Source: Nonomuraea indica
GTDB taxonomy: Bacteria; Actinomycetota; Actinomycetes; Streptosporangiales; Streptosporangiaceae
Length of the DNA stretch: 64,000 nucleotides
Direction: 5' to 3'
Assembly (NCBI RefSeq): GCF_002850745.1
Contig: NZ_KZ559481.1
Span: forward strand, 16,841-80,840
In this document: positions 16,703 through 25,467 of the stretch, one piece after another
Layout of the letters: each line of letters opens with the position of its first letter
Numbering within the stretch: the stretch's first letter is position 1
The notes under the pieces: model-generated
What the model was told of the DNA's origin: nothing
The model's input: the letters and a program-made list of their open reading frames with translations, nothing else
The model's database searches: none
Made by a program: the position numbers and the translations under genes

Positions 16703-18793
16703 TCAGACGAACGGGCTGACGAGGCCCGCGAACTCCTCCGGACCGACGATCCGCACGCCGAGGCCCTCGGCCTTGGCCCGCTTGGAGCCGGCCTTCTCCC
16801 CGGCCACCAGCAGCGACGTCTTCGCCGAGACGCTGGAGGACGCCTTGCCGCCGGCCCGCTCGATCAGCTCGTTCATCTCGTTGCGGGTCAGCTCCGCCAG
16901 CGCGCCGCTCATCGCGCCGGTCACCACGACAGACATCCCGGCCAGCGGAAGCCCGGAGACGCCGCTCTCCTCCGCGCCGGCGGCGCCGGGATCGGCCGGC
17001 GGCGTCCAGCCCGGCTCCGTCATGGTGACTCCCGCCCGGACGAGCTTGTCGATCAGCGGACCGAGCTCGGCCAGCTCGGCCACCACGACCGGCGCCTTCT
17101 CCGGGCCGATGCCCTCCACCTCCTGGATCGCCCCGGCGTCGGCCTGGCGGATGGCGTCCATGCTGCCGAAGTGTGCGGCGATGCGGCGGCTCATGGACCG
17201 GCCGGTGCCGCGGACCCCGAGCGCGCAGAACACCCTGCGCAGAGGCTGCCCCTTGGCCCGCTCGATGGCGGCCAGCAGGTTGTCGGTGCTGGTCTCGCCC
17301 ATCCGCTCCAGGCCGAGCACCTGCTCGCGGGTCAGGGTGAACAGGTCGGCGAAGTCGCCGATCAGCCCGGCGTCGAGCAACTGCTGGATGCGGTTCTCGG
17401 CCAGGCCCTCGATGTCGAGCTGGTCGCGGCCGACGGCGTAGCGGATGGAGGCGATCGCCCTGCAGGCGCGGCCGCGCACGCACCGCCACCGCTCCTGGGA
17501 GGAGTCGATGGCGTCGCCGCAGGAGGGGCAGACCTGCGGGATCTCGATCGGCTGCTCGTCACCGGTGCGCAGGTGCACGACCGGGGCCTCGACCCGGGGG
17601 ATGACGTCGCCGGCCTTGTAGACCACCACGCTGTCGCCGAGCATCAGCCCCCTGCGGCGGATGTCCGCGACGTTGTGCAGGGTGGCGTAGGTGACGACGC
17701 TGCCGTCCAGCTCGACGGGCTCCAGCACAGCGCGGGGGGCGATGATGCCGGTGCGTCCGGTGTTCCACTCCACGCCGATGAGCTTGGTGATCTTCTCGGT
17801 GGCGGGCAGTTTGTACGCGACCGCCCAGCGCGGGGCCCGCGAGCTGAACCCGGCCTGCGCCTGGTCGGCGGCCAAGTCGCACTTGATCACGATGCCGTCG
17901 ATGCCGAACGGCAGCTCGGGCCGGGCGGCGGCGATGTGCTCGACGCGCTGCCGCACCTGCTCCAGCGTCTCGGCCGCGATTCCCGCGACCGGCGTGGCCG
18001 CCGTGGTCTGCACCCCCTGGGCGGCCACCCACTCCATGACCTCGCTGTGCGGCAGCTCGCGCAGCCGCGCGGCCGGCTCGGAGTCGTCGTCCGGCTGCGG
18101 GAGCGCGCCGTAACCGAAGAACGTCAGCTCGCACACGTAGGGCCGGTCCTGGGCGCGCAGCGTGCCCGCGGCGGCGCTGCGCGGATTGGCGAACGTGGTG
18201 CCGTCGTGGGCCTGGCGCTTGGCGCACGCGTCCTCGAACTGCGGCGTGGTCATCATCACCTCGCCCCGCACCTCGACGGTGACCGGATCCGCCAGCCGGT
18301 CGGGCAGCCCCACGATGGTGCCGATCGCGTGGGAGACGTCCTCGCCCGCGGCGCCGTCACCCCGGGTCACCAGCTGGGCCAGACGTCCCCCGCGGTAGCG
18401 TGCGGCGATCGCCAAACCGTCGAGCTTCGGCTCGACGCTCCATCGCGTGACCGGGCGGCCGATCCGGCGCTCCACCGAGGCCGCCCAGCCGGTCAGCTGC
18501 TCGGCGCCGAAGACGTTGTCCAGGCTCAGCATGGGCACCACGTGCGGGACGTCTCCGACCACGGCGCCACCCGCGACCTTGCCCGTCGGCGAGGCCGGCA
18601 GGATCTCGTCGGGGTGCTCGGCCTCATATGCCTGGATGCCGCGGACCAGCCGGTCGTAGGCGTCGTCGTCGAGCGTGGAGGTGCCGTCGCCGTAGTAGGC
18701 GGCGGCGGCGTCCTGGGCGAGCTGGACGGCCTCGGCATAGGCGGTCTGATCGGCGAGCAGCGTGCTCGGCGGCGTCTCGGTCATGCCCGTCAT
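16703..18793 (-). CDS. ligA: NAD-dependent DNA ligase LigA
   Basis: A 696-residue NAD+-dependent DNA ligase, normal length, which seals nicks in replication and repair. Order: Ia/adenylation domain with active-site lysine in EPKLDGLA (Lys123), OB-fold (NTGRTGIIAPRAVLEPVEL), four-cysteine zinc finger (CPSCGD and CVRGRAC), helix-hairpin-helix domain (LERMGETSTDNLL, VEGIGPEKA), and C-terminal BRCT domain (GMSVVVTGAMSG). Start ATG 18793 is chosen because AGG lies 8 bases upstream; ATG 18784 (MTETPP) would remove three residues. No partner operon gene; the MFS gene upstream on the same strand ends 95 bp before it. Confidence 0.95.
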   Translation of the reverse strand: MTGMTETPPSTLLADQTAYAEAVQLAQDAAAAYYGDGTSTLDDDAYDRLVRGIQAYEAEHPDEILPASPTGKVAGGAVVGDVPHVVPMLSLDNVFGAEQLTGWAASVERRIGRPVTRWSVEPKLDGLAIAARYRGGRLAQLVTRGDGAAGEDVSHAIGTIVGLPDRLADPVTVEVRGEVMMTTPQFEDACAKRQAHDGTTFANPRSAAAGTLRAQDRPYVCELTFFGYGALPQPDDDSEPAARLRELPHSEVMEWVAAQGVQTTAATPVAGIAAETLEQVRQRVEHIAAARPELPFGIDGIVIKCDLAADQAQAGFSSRAPRWAVAYKLPATEKITKLIGVEWNTGRTGIIAPRAVLEPVELDGSVVTYATLHNVADIRRRGLMLGDSVVVYKAGDVIPRVEAPVVHLRTGDEQPIEIPQVCPSCGDAIDSSQERWRCVRGRACRAIASIRYAVGRDQLDIEGLAENRIQQLLDAGLIGDFADLFTLTREQVLGLERMGETSTDNLLAAIERAKGQPLRRVFCALGVRGTGRSMSRRIAAHFGSMDAIRQADAGAIQEVEGIGPEKAPVVVAELAELGPLIDKLVRAGVTMTEPGWTPPADPGAAGAEESGVSGLPLAGMSVVVTGAMSGALAELTRNEMNELIERAGGKASSSVSAKTSLLVAGEKAGSKRAKAEGLGVRIVGPEEFAGLVSPFV

Positions 18794-18888
18794 GATGCCG
18801 ACCTGCACCGACAGTTTCACCCCCGAGCCGGCGGCCTCCGGCCGCGCCGCTTCGGCCCGCCCATGCCTGCTCCACCCGCCCGGACGGC

Positions 18889-20019
18889 TCACGGCCCGAG
18901 GGGGGCGGGCTCGCGCAGGCGGCGGGTGAGCAGCAGGGCCAGAGCCGGGAGGACGCACAGCGTGGCGAGCACGGTGCGCAGGGAGGTCGCGTCGGCCATC
19001 GCGCCCAGGGCCGGGGCGAGTACGCCGCCGACGCTCACCGCCAGGCCGAGCGTCACGCCGCCGGCGGTGCCGACCCGGTTGGGCAGGTAGTCCTGCCCGA
19101 GCGTGATGTGCAGGGAGAACGGCACGTACAGGGCGATCGCCGCGACGGCCACGAACCCGTACAACGCCGGCCCCGGGACCAGCGCCACCCCGGCGAGCGC
19201 GGGGACCGCCACGCCGTAGGCGCGTCGCATGGTGCGGATCCGGCCCCAGCGCCTGGCCAGCCGGCCGCCGAGCACGGTCCCGACCGCGCCGCCGGCGAAC
19301 AGCACGAACAGCGCCACCCCGCCCGCGGCGTCGCCGGGCTGGACCCGTTGCTGCACGAACAGGCCCAGGAACGAGCTCAGCCCGATGTAGGCGATCGAGC
19401 GCAGGACGACCACCGCGGTCAGCACCCGGAACGCCGGCCAGTCGTCGCGGCCGCCCGTCCGCGTGCCCGCCGTGACGCCCGCGCGCCGCCCGAGCAGCGG
19501 CACGGTGACCAGCACGCCGAGCACCGCGGGCGCGAGCAGGAACGGCGCGGCGGCGAGCCCGCCCACCGCCAGGACCGGAGTCGCGACCACCGGCGCGAGC
19601 GCGAAACCGACGTTGCCGCCCAGCGAGAACCAGCTCATCCCGACGTGGTCGCCGCCGGTCACCCCGCGGGCCAGCCGCGCCGCCTCCGGGTGGTACGCGG
19701 CCACGCCGAACCCGGTCAGCGCGATCGCCGCGAGGGTGAGCGGGTACGACGTCGTCAGCCCGACGACCGCGACGCCGCACCCGGCCGCCAGCGTGCCGGC
19801 CGGGACCAGCCACGGCATCGCCCACCGGTCGGTGAGCACCCCGCACAGCGGCTGGACCACCGAGGACAGCAGGGAGGCGGCCAGCACGAACCCGGACACG
19901 CCCAGATAGCCGTAGTGACGCTCGGACACCAGGAAGGGCACCAGCACCGGCACGATGCCCTGGTAGAAGTCGACGCCGCCGTGCCCGGCGGACAGCAGCA
20001 GCCGCTTGTTCGCACGCAT
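18889..20019 (-). CDS. MFS exporter, Fsr (fosmidomycin resistance) type
   Basis: A 376-residue 12-helix transporter starting at MRANKRLLLSAGHGGVDFYQ. The first-helix motif SAGHGGVDFYQG, and the YHPEAARLA and SWFSLGGNVGFALAP segments, are hallmarks of the Fsr family of fosmidomycin-resistance-like exporters. It is divergent from the AraC-type regulator at 20074 across only 54 bp, so that regulator is the likely controller. Substrate not assignable. The ATG at 20019 is preceded by GGTGG; the upstream open frame lacks coding character. Confidence 0.85.
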   Translation of the reverse strand: MRANKRLLLSAGHGGVDFYQGIVPVLVPFLVSERHYGYLGVSGFVLAASLLSSVVQPLCGVLTDRWAMPWLVPAGTLAAGCGVAVVGLTTSYPLTLAAIALTGFGVAAYHPEAARLARGVTGGDHVGMSWFSLGGNVGFALAPVVATPVLAVGGLAAAPFLLAPAVLGVLVTVPLLGRRAGVTAGTRTGGRDDWPAFRVLTAVVVLRSIAYIGLSSFLGLFVQQRVQPGDAAGGVALFVLFAGGAVGTVLGGRLARRWGRIRTMRRAYGVAVPALAGVALVPGPALYGFVAVAAIALYVPFSLHITLGQDYLPNRVGTAGGVTLGLAVSVGGVLAPALGAMADATSLRTVLATLCVLPALALLLTRRLREPAPLGP

Positions 20020-20073
20020 GCCACCAGGGTCGAGGGTCAAGCTCCTGGACGGCTTCCGATAATCTGCCAGTGA

Positions 20074-20847
20074 ATGACGCTTTCCCGCCACACGCCGATC
20101 GCGCCCACCGGGCTGCGCCGTCTCGCCGCCGGGGCGGGGATCGACGCCCACCACCACGACGAGCACCAGATCGTCTACGCCGCCCGCGGCGTGCTGTCGG
20201 TCACCACGGACCGGGGCAGCTGGATCGCACCGGCCACCCAGGCGATCTGGGTGCCGGCCGGGACGGTCCACGAGCACCGTGCCTACGGCCGCACCGACAT
20301 GCACCTGGTGGGCCTACCGGTCGGCATGAACCCGCTGGGCCTGCACGCCCCCGCCGTGCTGGCGGCCGAACCCCTGCTCCGCGAGCTGATCATCGAGTAC
20401 ACCCGCGACCCGGACGGCGGTGACGGAGCCGAACGGGAGCGGCTCCGCGCCGTGCTGCTCGACCGGCTCAGGCACTCCCCGCGGCACCCGGTGCACCTGC
20501 CCACCCCGCGCGACCCCCGGCTGGCCGCGGTGTGCGCGGCACTGCACGACGACCCCGCCGACGGCCGCACGCTGGCCCGGCTCGGCGCACAGGCCGGGGC
20601 CAGCGAGCGCACCCTGTCGCGGCTGTTCCGCGCCGAGATGCGCATGACGTTCCCGCAGTGGCGCACCCAGCTCCGGCTGCACCACGCGCTGATCCTGCTG
20701 GCCGACAACACACCCGTCACCACCGTCGCGCACAGGTGCGGCTGGGCCTCGGCCAGCGCGTTCATCGACGTCTTCCGCCGCACGTTCGGACACACGCCGG
20801 GACGAGGCGCTGACGCTGACAGCGTGGTCAGGGCGCCTGTGCGGTGA
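20074..20847 (+). CDS. AraC-family transcriptional regulator with cupin sensor
   Basis: A 257-residue regulator. An N-terminal cupin-like sensor (IDAHHHDEHQIVYAARGVLSV) precedes a double helix-turn-helix AraC domain (about 155-245: TLARLGAQAGASERTLSRLF, MTFPQWRTQLRLHHALILLA, VTTVAHRCGWASASAFIDVF). It is transcribed divergently from the Fsr-type exporter with 54 bp between starts, the standard arrangement for a regulator of an efflux gene. Its stop codon sits in the loop of a terminator-like hairpin (20828-20857). Confidence 0.9.
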   Translation: MTLSRHTPIAPTGLRRLAAGAGIDAHHHDEHQIVYAARGVLSVTTDRGSWIAPATQAIWVPAGTVHEHRAYGRTDMHLVGLPVGMNPLGLHAPAVLAAEPLLRELIIEYTRDPDGGDGAERERLRAVLLDRLRHSPRHPVHLPTPRDPRLAAVCAALHDDPADGRTLARLGAQAGASERTLSRLFRAEMRMTFPQWRTQLRLHHALILLADNTPVTTVAHRCGWASASAFIDVFRRTFGHTPGRGADADSVVRAPVR

Positions 20848-20857
20848 AGGTGCCTGA
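20828..20857. terminator. hairpin, first copy of a duplicated terminator-like element
   Basis: TCAGGGCGCC pairs with GGTGCCTGA around a loop that contains the TGA of the AraC gene. An almost identical copy starts 38 bp later at 20866. Confidence 0.6.
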
Positions 20858-20865
20858 CGGCGTGA

Positions 20866-20895
20866 TCAGGGCACCTGTGCGGTGAGGGTGCCTGA
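20866..20895. terminator. hairpin, second copy of the duplicated element
   Basis: TCAGGGCACC pairs with GGTGCCTGA with one bulged G. The left arm begins with the stop codon of the convergent flavoprotein gene. Together with the first copy it forms a direct repeat of about 38 bp spanning both 3' ends, and it would terminate in both directions. Confidence 0.6.
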
Positions 20896-21972
20896 CGGGG
20901 TGTCCGGGGCGGCGCCCGTGAGGAGGCGGTGGACGTTGCGGGCGGCGGTCCGGCCGGCCCGGTTGGCGCCCACGGTGCTGGCCGAGGGGCCGTAGCCGAC
21001 GAGTTGGACGCGCGGCTCGGCCGGCACCCGGGTGCCGTCCACCGCGATGCCGCCGCCCTGCCGTCGCAGGTGCAGCGGGGCCAGGTGGTCGAGCGCGGAG
21101 CGGAACCCGGTCGCCCAGACGATCGTGTCAGCCGGCTCCTCGTGCCCGTCGGCCCACGCCACCCCGTACGGGGTGATGCGGGCGAACATCGGCAGCCGTT
21201 CGAGCGCCCCCTTCGCCCGGGCCTCCAGGACGACGGGCGTGTGGCCGAGGCCGGTGACACTGACGACGCTCTGCGGCGGCAGCCCGGCCCGGACCCTGGC
21301 CTCGACACGGGCGACGGCCTCACGCCGGGCGTCCTCGCCGAAGTCGTCCTCGCGGATGACGGGCCGGCGGCGGGTCACCCACAGCGTCGCCGCGGCGACG
21401 CCGGCGAGCTCGGACAGCACGTGGGCGGCCGAGTGGCCGCCGCCCACCACGACCACCCGGCGACCGGCGAACTCCTCCGGCCCCCGGTAGGCGGCGTAGT
21501 GGAGCTGCCGTCCTCGGAAGTCGCGCGCTCCCGGGTAGTACGGCCAGTACGGGCGGGTCCACGTGCCCGTGGCGTTGACGACGGCCCGCGCCGCCCACAC
21601 CCGTCCGGCGTGCGGGCCCGCCGGGCCGGCGGTGACGAGCAGGCGGTCGCGCGGGCCGGGCGCGACGGTGGACACCGTGACCGGGCGCAGCACACCGAGA
21701 CCCATCCGGCGCTCGTAGGCGGCGTAGGAGGCGGGCACCACCTCGGCGGCGGGCCGCCGGCCGTCCGCCTCGGGATCGCGCCGGACGCCCGGCAGGTCGA
21801 AGATGCCGTGCAGCTTGTCCATGGTCAGCGTGGGAGACCGATGCCGCCACGCCCCGCCCGGCCCGTCGGCGGCGTCGAGCACGACCGGCTCCAGGCCGAG
21901 CCGGCGCAGGAAGTACGCGCTGGACAGGCCCGCCTGCCCGGCGCCGATCACCACGACGTCCGTCTCCTCCAT
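20866..21972 (-). CDS. flavin-containing monooxygenase-like FAD/NAD(P)-binding protein
   Basis: A 368-residue two-dinucleotide-binding flavoprotein. FAD site VVVIGAGQAGLSSAY (about 6-20), then GGAWRHRSPTLTM, and an NADPH site VVVVGGGHSAAH about 160 residues later; ATGTWTRPYWPYYPGARDF and IVWATGFRS are typical of the class B monooxygenase/CzcO-like group. It may oxidise a soft nucleophile or lipophilic amine, but the substrate is unknown. Start ATG 21972 follows GGCAGAGGC. Its last codons and stop lie in the duplicated hairpin shared with the convergent AraC gene. Confidence 0.82.
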   Translation of the reverse strand: MEETDVVVIGAGQAGLSSAYFLRRLGLEPVVLDAADGPGGAWRHRSPTLTMDKLHGIFDLPGVRRDPEADGRRPAAEVVPASYAAYERRMGLGVLRPVTVSTVAPGPRDRLLVTAGPAGPHAGRVWAARAVVNATGTWTRPYWPYYPGARDFRGRQLHYAAYRGPEEFAGRRVVVVGGGHSAAHVLSELAGVAAATLWVTRRRPVIREDDFGEDARREAVARVEARVRAGLPPQSVVSVTGLGHTPVVLEARAKGALERLPMFARITPYGVAWADGHEEPADTIVWATGFRSALDHLAPLHLRRQGGGIAVDGTRVPAEPRVQLVGYGPSASTVGANRAGRTAARNVHRLLTGAAPDTPSGTLTAQVP

Positions 21973-22020
21973 GCCTCTGCCAACCGTCTCGTCGCCCGCC
22001 GTCTTCCCGGGGACGCGGGC

Positions 22021-22836
22021 TCAGCGGACGAAGGCCACCGCGCAGGCCGAGGCGATGAGCGTGGTCAGCACGACCATGAGCAGCACCGTGCCGAGCGGGC
22101 CGGGACGCTCGCGCGGCGGCTCGGCCCGGTCGGCACGCGGGCGGGCCTGCTCAGCCGGCCGGGACGGCGACGGGGTCGGTGCCGGGCTGGGGGCCGGCTC
22201 GCGGCTCGGGCGGACCACCGGCGCCTCGGCCCGCAGGGCGCTCGGGGTGGGGACGGGCCGTGGCGCGGTGCTGCGCCGGGGCCTGCGGGTGAGCGTCGGC
22301 GCGGGCTTGACGGGCTTGGACGCCGTCGGCCGTGGGGTCGGCTCGTGCGTGGGCGTCGGGCGCGGGCGGGGACGCACGGCCGCTGGAGCCCGGCCGCAGG
22401 CTCCGACGTGCACGGTCAGGACGGGCGCGTCGACGCAGATGGAGATCGGCGGGGCGCTGCACGGCCCGAGGTCGAGTCTCAGCACGGGGAGGTTGACGCA
22501 CACCGACACGCCCGCCCGCGGCCGCGCCTCGTGCCCGGGGTCGCCGTCTGCGGGCTCCGCCGCCGCGGGGCCGCTCGCCCCGAGGGCCAGTAACGTGCCG
22601 GCGACCAGCAGCCGGGCCCGTCTGCCCCGGCCTGCCACGCGGCCGTGCGACAGACGGCGGGACAGGCGGCGGCGCAGACGGCGGGACAGGCTGCGGGACA
22701 GACCCCCGCCCGCCGCCCGCCGCGGGCGCGGCTGCCCGATGCCGGAGGCGAGGTGCGGGAGCGCGCCGCCGCCAGGGTGGGCGGCCTCGCCGGTGGAGGC
22801 GGGTGCCGGCTCTCGTGACCCCGTTGCCGTGCCCAT
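22021..22836 (-). CDS. hypothetical exported protein with two copies of a Cys-x12-Cys motif
   Basis: A 271-residue protein of unknown function. An Arg/Ser-rich N terminus (about 1-70) precedes a signal-like helix (LLVAGTLLALGASGPAAA). Then comes a short duplicated motif: VCVNLPVLRLDLGPC and ICVDAPVLTVHVGAC, each with cysteines 12 residues apart. A 130-residue Pro/Thr/Arg-rich spacer follows, and a C-terminal hydrophobic helix (TVLLMVVLTTLIASACAVAF) ends the protein. The layout is that of a wall-spanning protein anchored at its C terminus. It starts 2 bp after the stop of the DUF4239-like gene, so they form one operon. The true start could be internal because the first 70 residues are low complexity. 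Confidence 0.6.
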   Translation of the reverse strand: MGTATGSREPAPASTGEAAHPGGGALPHLASGIGQPRPRRAAGGGLSRSLSRRLRRRLSRRLSHGRVAGRGRRARLLVAGTLLALGASGPAAAEPADGDPGHEARPRAGVSVCVNLPVLRLDLGPCSAPPISICVDAPVLTVHVGACGRAPAAVRPRPRPTPTHEPTPRPTASKPVKPAPTLTRRPRRSTAPRPVPTPSALRAEAPVVRPSREPAPSPAPTPSPSRPAEQARPRADRAEPPRERPGPLGTVLLMVVLTTLIASACAVAFVR

Positions 22837-22838
22837 GG

Positions 22839-23606
22839 TCACACGCCCCCGGAGATCCGGGCGAACTCCTCCAGCGCGCCCCGGAAGGCGTCGGGGCCCA
22901 CGGCCAGGGGGCCGTCGAAGACGCGGGAGATGTCCCACGTCAGCAACGCGCCGAACCCCAGCAGCGCCGCCATGGCGAGCAGCGGGACGAGGGCCGCGCC
23001 GCGCGGCCGGGCACCTGCGAGGAACGGGAAGACGATCACCAGCAGCCCCGTGACGACGGTGAGGACCAGGACCCCGGGCGGCGGGGCGGCGGCGGCGTCG
23101 GCGGCGCGCAGCGCCCGCGCCCCGGACAGCGCCGCCAGGTGCTCCAGGACGTCGGCCCGCGCCTCCATCGCCCCGGCCTCCGTCGCCTCCATGGAGGTCA
23201 CCCGGGTGCGCAGCGCGTCGAGACGTTCGGTGCCCACCGGATGCAGCCGCCCGTCCCGCATGGCGTCCCACTCGTCGCCGACCACGAACGTGATGTAGTC
23301 GCGCAGCCCGGCCCGCACCGTCTCGGGCCCCGTGCCGGGCAGGCCGGCCGCCGCCCAGTAGGCGTCGACGGCCGAGCGGCTCTCGGAGTAGGTGTTCTGC
23401 CGGGCGGCGTCGGCCGTGGTCCACGGCACGATGATCGCGATCGCGAAGACCAGCAGGAACAGGGCCGACAGCATCGAGCCCGCGTGACCGGCCGACGGCC
23501 CGTCGGCCCGGCCGTCGGGGCTGCCCTTGGCCGCCATCCTGAACACGAGCGCGGTGAGCGCCACCACGCCCACTGCCGCCCCGACCGCGAGCGTGTACGC
23601 CACCAT
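22839..23606 (-). CDS. DUF4239-like (bestrophin-like) membrane protein
   Basis: A 255-residue protein with two N-terminal helices (about 2-22 and 42-62), a soluble helical middle (about 65-180) and two C-terminal helices (about 185-235). This 2+2 plan with TTADAARQNTYSESRSAVDAYWAA matches the DUF4239 family, named bestrophin-like; ion-channel activity is unproven. ATG 23606 is chosen because GGAG lies 6 bases upstream; an in-frame TTG at 23618 is the alternative. First gene of a two-gene operon with the Cys-motif protein. Confidence 0.7.
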   Translation of the reverse strand: MVAYTLAVGAAVGVVALTALVFRMAAKGSPDGRADGPSAGHAGSMLSALFLLVFAIAIIVPWTTADAARQNTYSESRSAVDAYWAAAGLPGTGPETVRAGLRDYITFVVGDEWDAMRDGRLHPVGTERLDALRTRVTSMEATEAGAMEARADVLEHLAALSGARALRAADAAAAPPPGVLVLTVVTGLLVIVFPFLAGARPRGAALVPLLAMAALLGFGALLTWDISRVFDGPLAVGPDAFRGALEEFARISGGV

Positions 23607-23940
23607 GACGATCTCCAACCCCCTGGCGAATACTGACCGTCACTTGACTATCACACTCCGCAGTCAATCGTGAAACCAGCGAGCCAGGAAAGTGACACCT
23701 TCCGGCGACTGGACGGCGTCCACCCACCGGCCGGTCGTCCGGAAGTCGCCAGGAGGCGGCGGGGTGGCGTGTTAGCCTGCTCCGACGACCCGCCGCAGCG
23801 GCCGGATTCCGTCCCGCGCGCCCGACCGCGGCGATCCCTGCCGCCTGGGGCGGGCGACCGGCGGGCCGACGATGCCCCGCATGGCGGTATGACATATTCC
23901 ATGCACGAACGTATGGAAACTTCGCATTAAGGTTGTTTGG
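23607..23940. promoter_or_regulatory. divergent upstream region with AT-rich inverted repeat
   Basis: No gene is supported between 23607 and 23940. Its last 60 bp (23880-23940) are far more A+T-rich than the surroundings and carry TTCCAT-N10-ATGGAA at 23897-23918, an operator-like inverted repeat 23 bp before the GTG of the downstream gene. A TATGAC -10-like box overlaps its left side. Confidence 0.45.
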
Positions 23941-24321
23941 GTGTTGTTTGAGAACGATTGGGCGGCTTCGCCGCTGCGCTGGCTCATGGAGACGCTCGGC
24001 CATGCCCAGCTCGAGCGGATGGCCGCCGATCCCTCGCTCGTGGCCGCCGTGGACCAGCACGCCGCCGAGCTGAGGGAGACCATCTCACTCGACCGCGAGA
24101 CGCTGGGCGACTACCTCCTCGGGTTCGCCGACGAGCTGCGCGAGCGCAACTGGAGCTTCCACGAGCTCCACGAGTTCGACGAGTTTCCTGAGCTCCACGA
24201 GCTCCACGAGCTCGCCGGGCTTCCCCGATACCGCGGAGGCCACGACCCGGCCGCCGTGCGGCTGACGGCGATCTGCTGGCTGGCCCGCGAACTCAACCTT
24301 CTCGACGAGTCACCCGCCTGA
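23941..24321 (+). CDS. DUF6401-like small protein
   Basis: A 126-residue acidic protein. The GTG start at 23941 has AAGG about 8 bases upstream. AAVDQHAAELRETI and DPAAVRLTAICWLARELN match what I remember of DUF6401, a family labelled as natural-product biosynthesis protein without a known reaction. Residues about 74-92 contain a local repeat (FHELHEFDEFPELHELHEL) encoded by GAGCTCCAC-type 9-mers, apparently a slippage insertion. It is alone on its strand, convergent with the channel gene. Confidence 0.55.
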   Translation: MLFENDWAASPLRWLMETLGHAQLERMAADPSLVAAVDQHAAELRETISLDRETLGDYLLGFADELRERNWSFHELHEFDEFPELHELHELAGLPRYRGGHDPAAVRLTAICWLARELNLLDESPA

Positions 24322-24338
24322 GGCCGCTCCACGACAGC

Positions 24339-24371
24339 GAGCGACCGGGGCCGCCGGGCCGCCGGTCGCTC
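24339..24371. terminator. hairpin between convergent genes
   Basis: A perfect 10-bp stem GAGCGACCGG/CCGGTCGCTC with a 13-nt loop, between the DUF6401-like gene and the convergent channel gene. Likely a bidirectional terminator. Confidence 0.65.
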
Positions 24372-24414
24372 TCTCGCTCCGTTCTGGTGATCGATCGACG
24401 CCGATCACCGGCTG

Positions 24415-25305
24415 TCAGTACTCGGGCCGCCGGCCGGTGTCCGGCATGTCGGGACGGGCGCCCGGCATGTCCGGCCGCGCGCCCGGCATGTCCGGGCGGT
24501 CCGCCCGGGCCCCGGGCTCGCCGCCGGTGCGGATGGGCGTGGTCGGCTCGCCGGCCGCGGGCGTGGTCCGCGGCGCCTGCTGCGGCGCCATCTGCTGGGC
24601 GTCCTGGCGTCCGCGCTGGTACGCCTCGGCCTGCGCGCGGGCCTGCGGCGCCTGCTCCTCCATGCGGCCCAGCCAGCGGTCCCAGCGCTGCTGCATCGGA
24701 CGCACCAGGCCGCCGCCGACGCCGATCGCCAGGATGGCGCCCACGGTGGCGAGCACCGTGATCAGCACCGGCGTGGTGACGGTCGTGGCCACACCGATCT
24801 GGTTGAGCGCGGCGATGATGCCGAGGGCCCAGATGAACACCGAGGCGGCCGTCGCCAGCCACCGGCCGTAGGACAGCCCGCCGAGGGCGCTGCCGACCAG
24901 GTCACGGACGGCCGCGGCGATCGCGCCCGCCACCACCACGATGATGATGGCGACGACGGCTCTGGGCAGCCAGGCCACCACCGCGGTCAGCAGCGTGGAG
25001 ATCGGGTTGGGCCCGAAGACGCTGAAGGCCAGCTGAAGGGTGACCAGCAGGATCGCGTAGTACACCAGCTTGCCGATCAGGCCGCTGGCGTCGTAGCGGC
25101 TGCGCTCGAGCACCCGCCCCATGCCGCTGCGCTGGACGGCGCGGTCGAATCCCACCCGCTCCAGGATCTTGTCGACTGCCTTGGCCAGCAGCTTGGCGAT
25201 CAGCCATCCGATGACGAGGATGGCGATGAAGGCGACCAGCCTCGGGACGAACGCCACTACCTGCCGCAACATGTCCGTCAGGCTTTGGCCTATGTTGTTC
25301 TCCAC
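24415..25305 (-). CDS. small mechanosensitive channel-like TM-helix-repeat protein
   Basis: A 296-residue membrane protein with about five helices: LVAFIAILVIGWLIAKLLAKA (about 22-42), then LVYYAILLVTLQLAF, AVVAIIIVVVAGAIAAAV, AASVFIWALGIIAAL and PVLITVLATVGAILAIGVGGG. The conserved helix repeats match the YnaI/CmpX-like conserved TM helix family related to MscS; channel function is inferred. A cytoplasmic helical tail (QQRWDRWLGRMEEQAPQARA) is followed by three copies of the heptad GARPDMP encoded by 21-bp repeats near 24441-24500. GTG start is preceded by GGAGGAAACC. Confidence 0.8.
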   Translation of the reverse strand: MENNIGQSLTDMLRQVVAFVPRLVAFIAILVIGWLIAKLLAKAVDKILERVGFDRAVQRSGMGRVLERSRYDASGLIGKLVYYAILLVTLQLAFSVFGPNPISTLLTAVVAWLPRAVVAIIIVVVAGAIAAAVRDLVGSALGGLSYGRWLATAASVFIWALGIIAALNQIGVATTVTTPVLITVLATVGAILAIGVGGGLVRPMQQRWDRWLGRMEEQAPQARAQAEAYQRGRQDAQQMAPQQAPRTTPAAGEPTTPIRTGGEPGARADRPDMPGARPDMPGARPDMPDTGRRPEY

Positions 25306-25467
25306 GGTTTCCTCCTTCGAGGCTCCAACGCAGACGCGCTACCCGCGGATCGGCGCTTCACACACGTACCGCGACCGGACATGCGCCCACCGCCATGACA
25401 CCGCGGTGACCAGGTCCGACTCCAGCTACACAGTGTGACGAAACGCTGCGCAGGGTAATGGCAGAGT

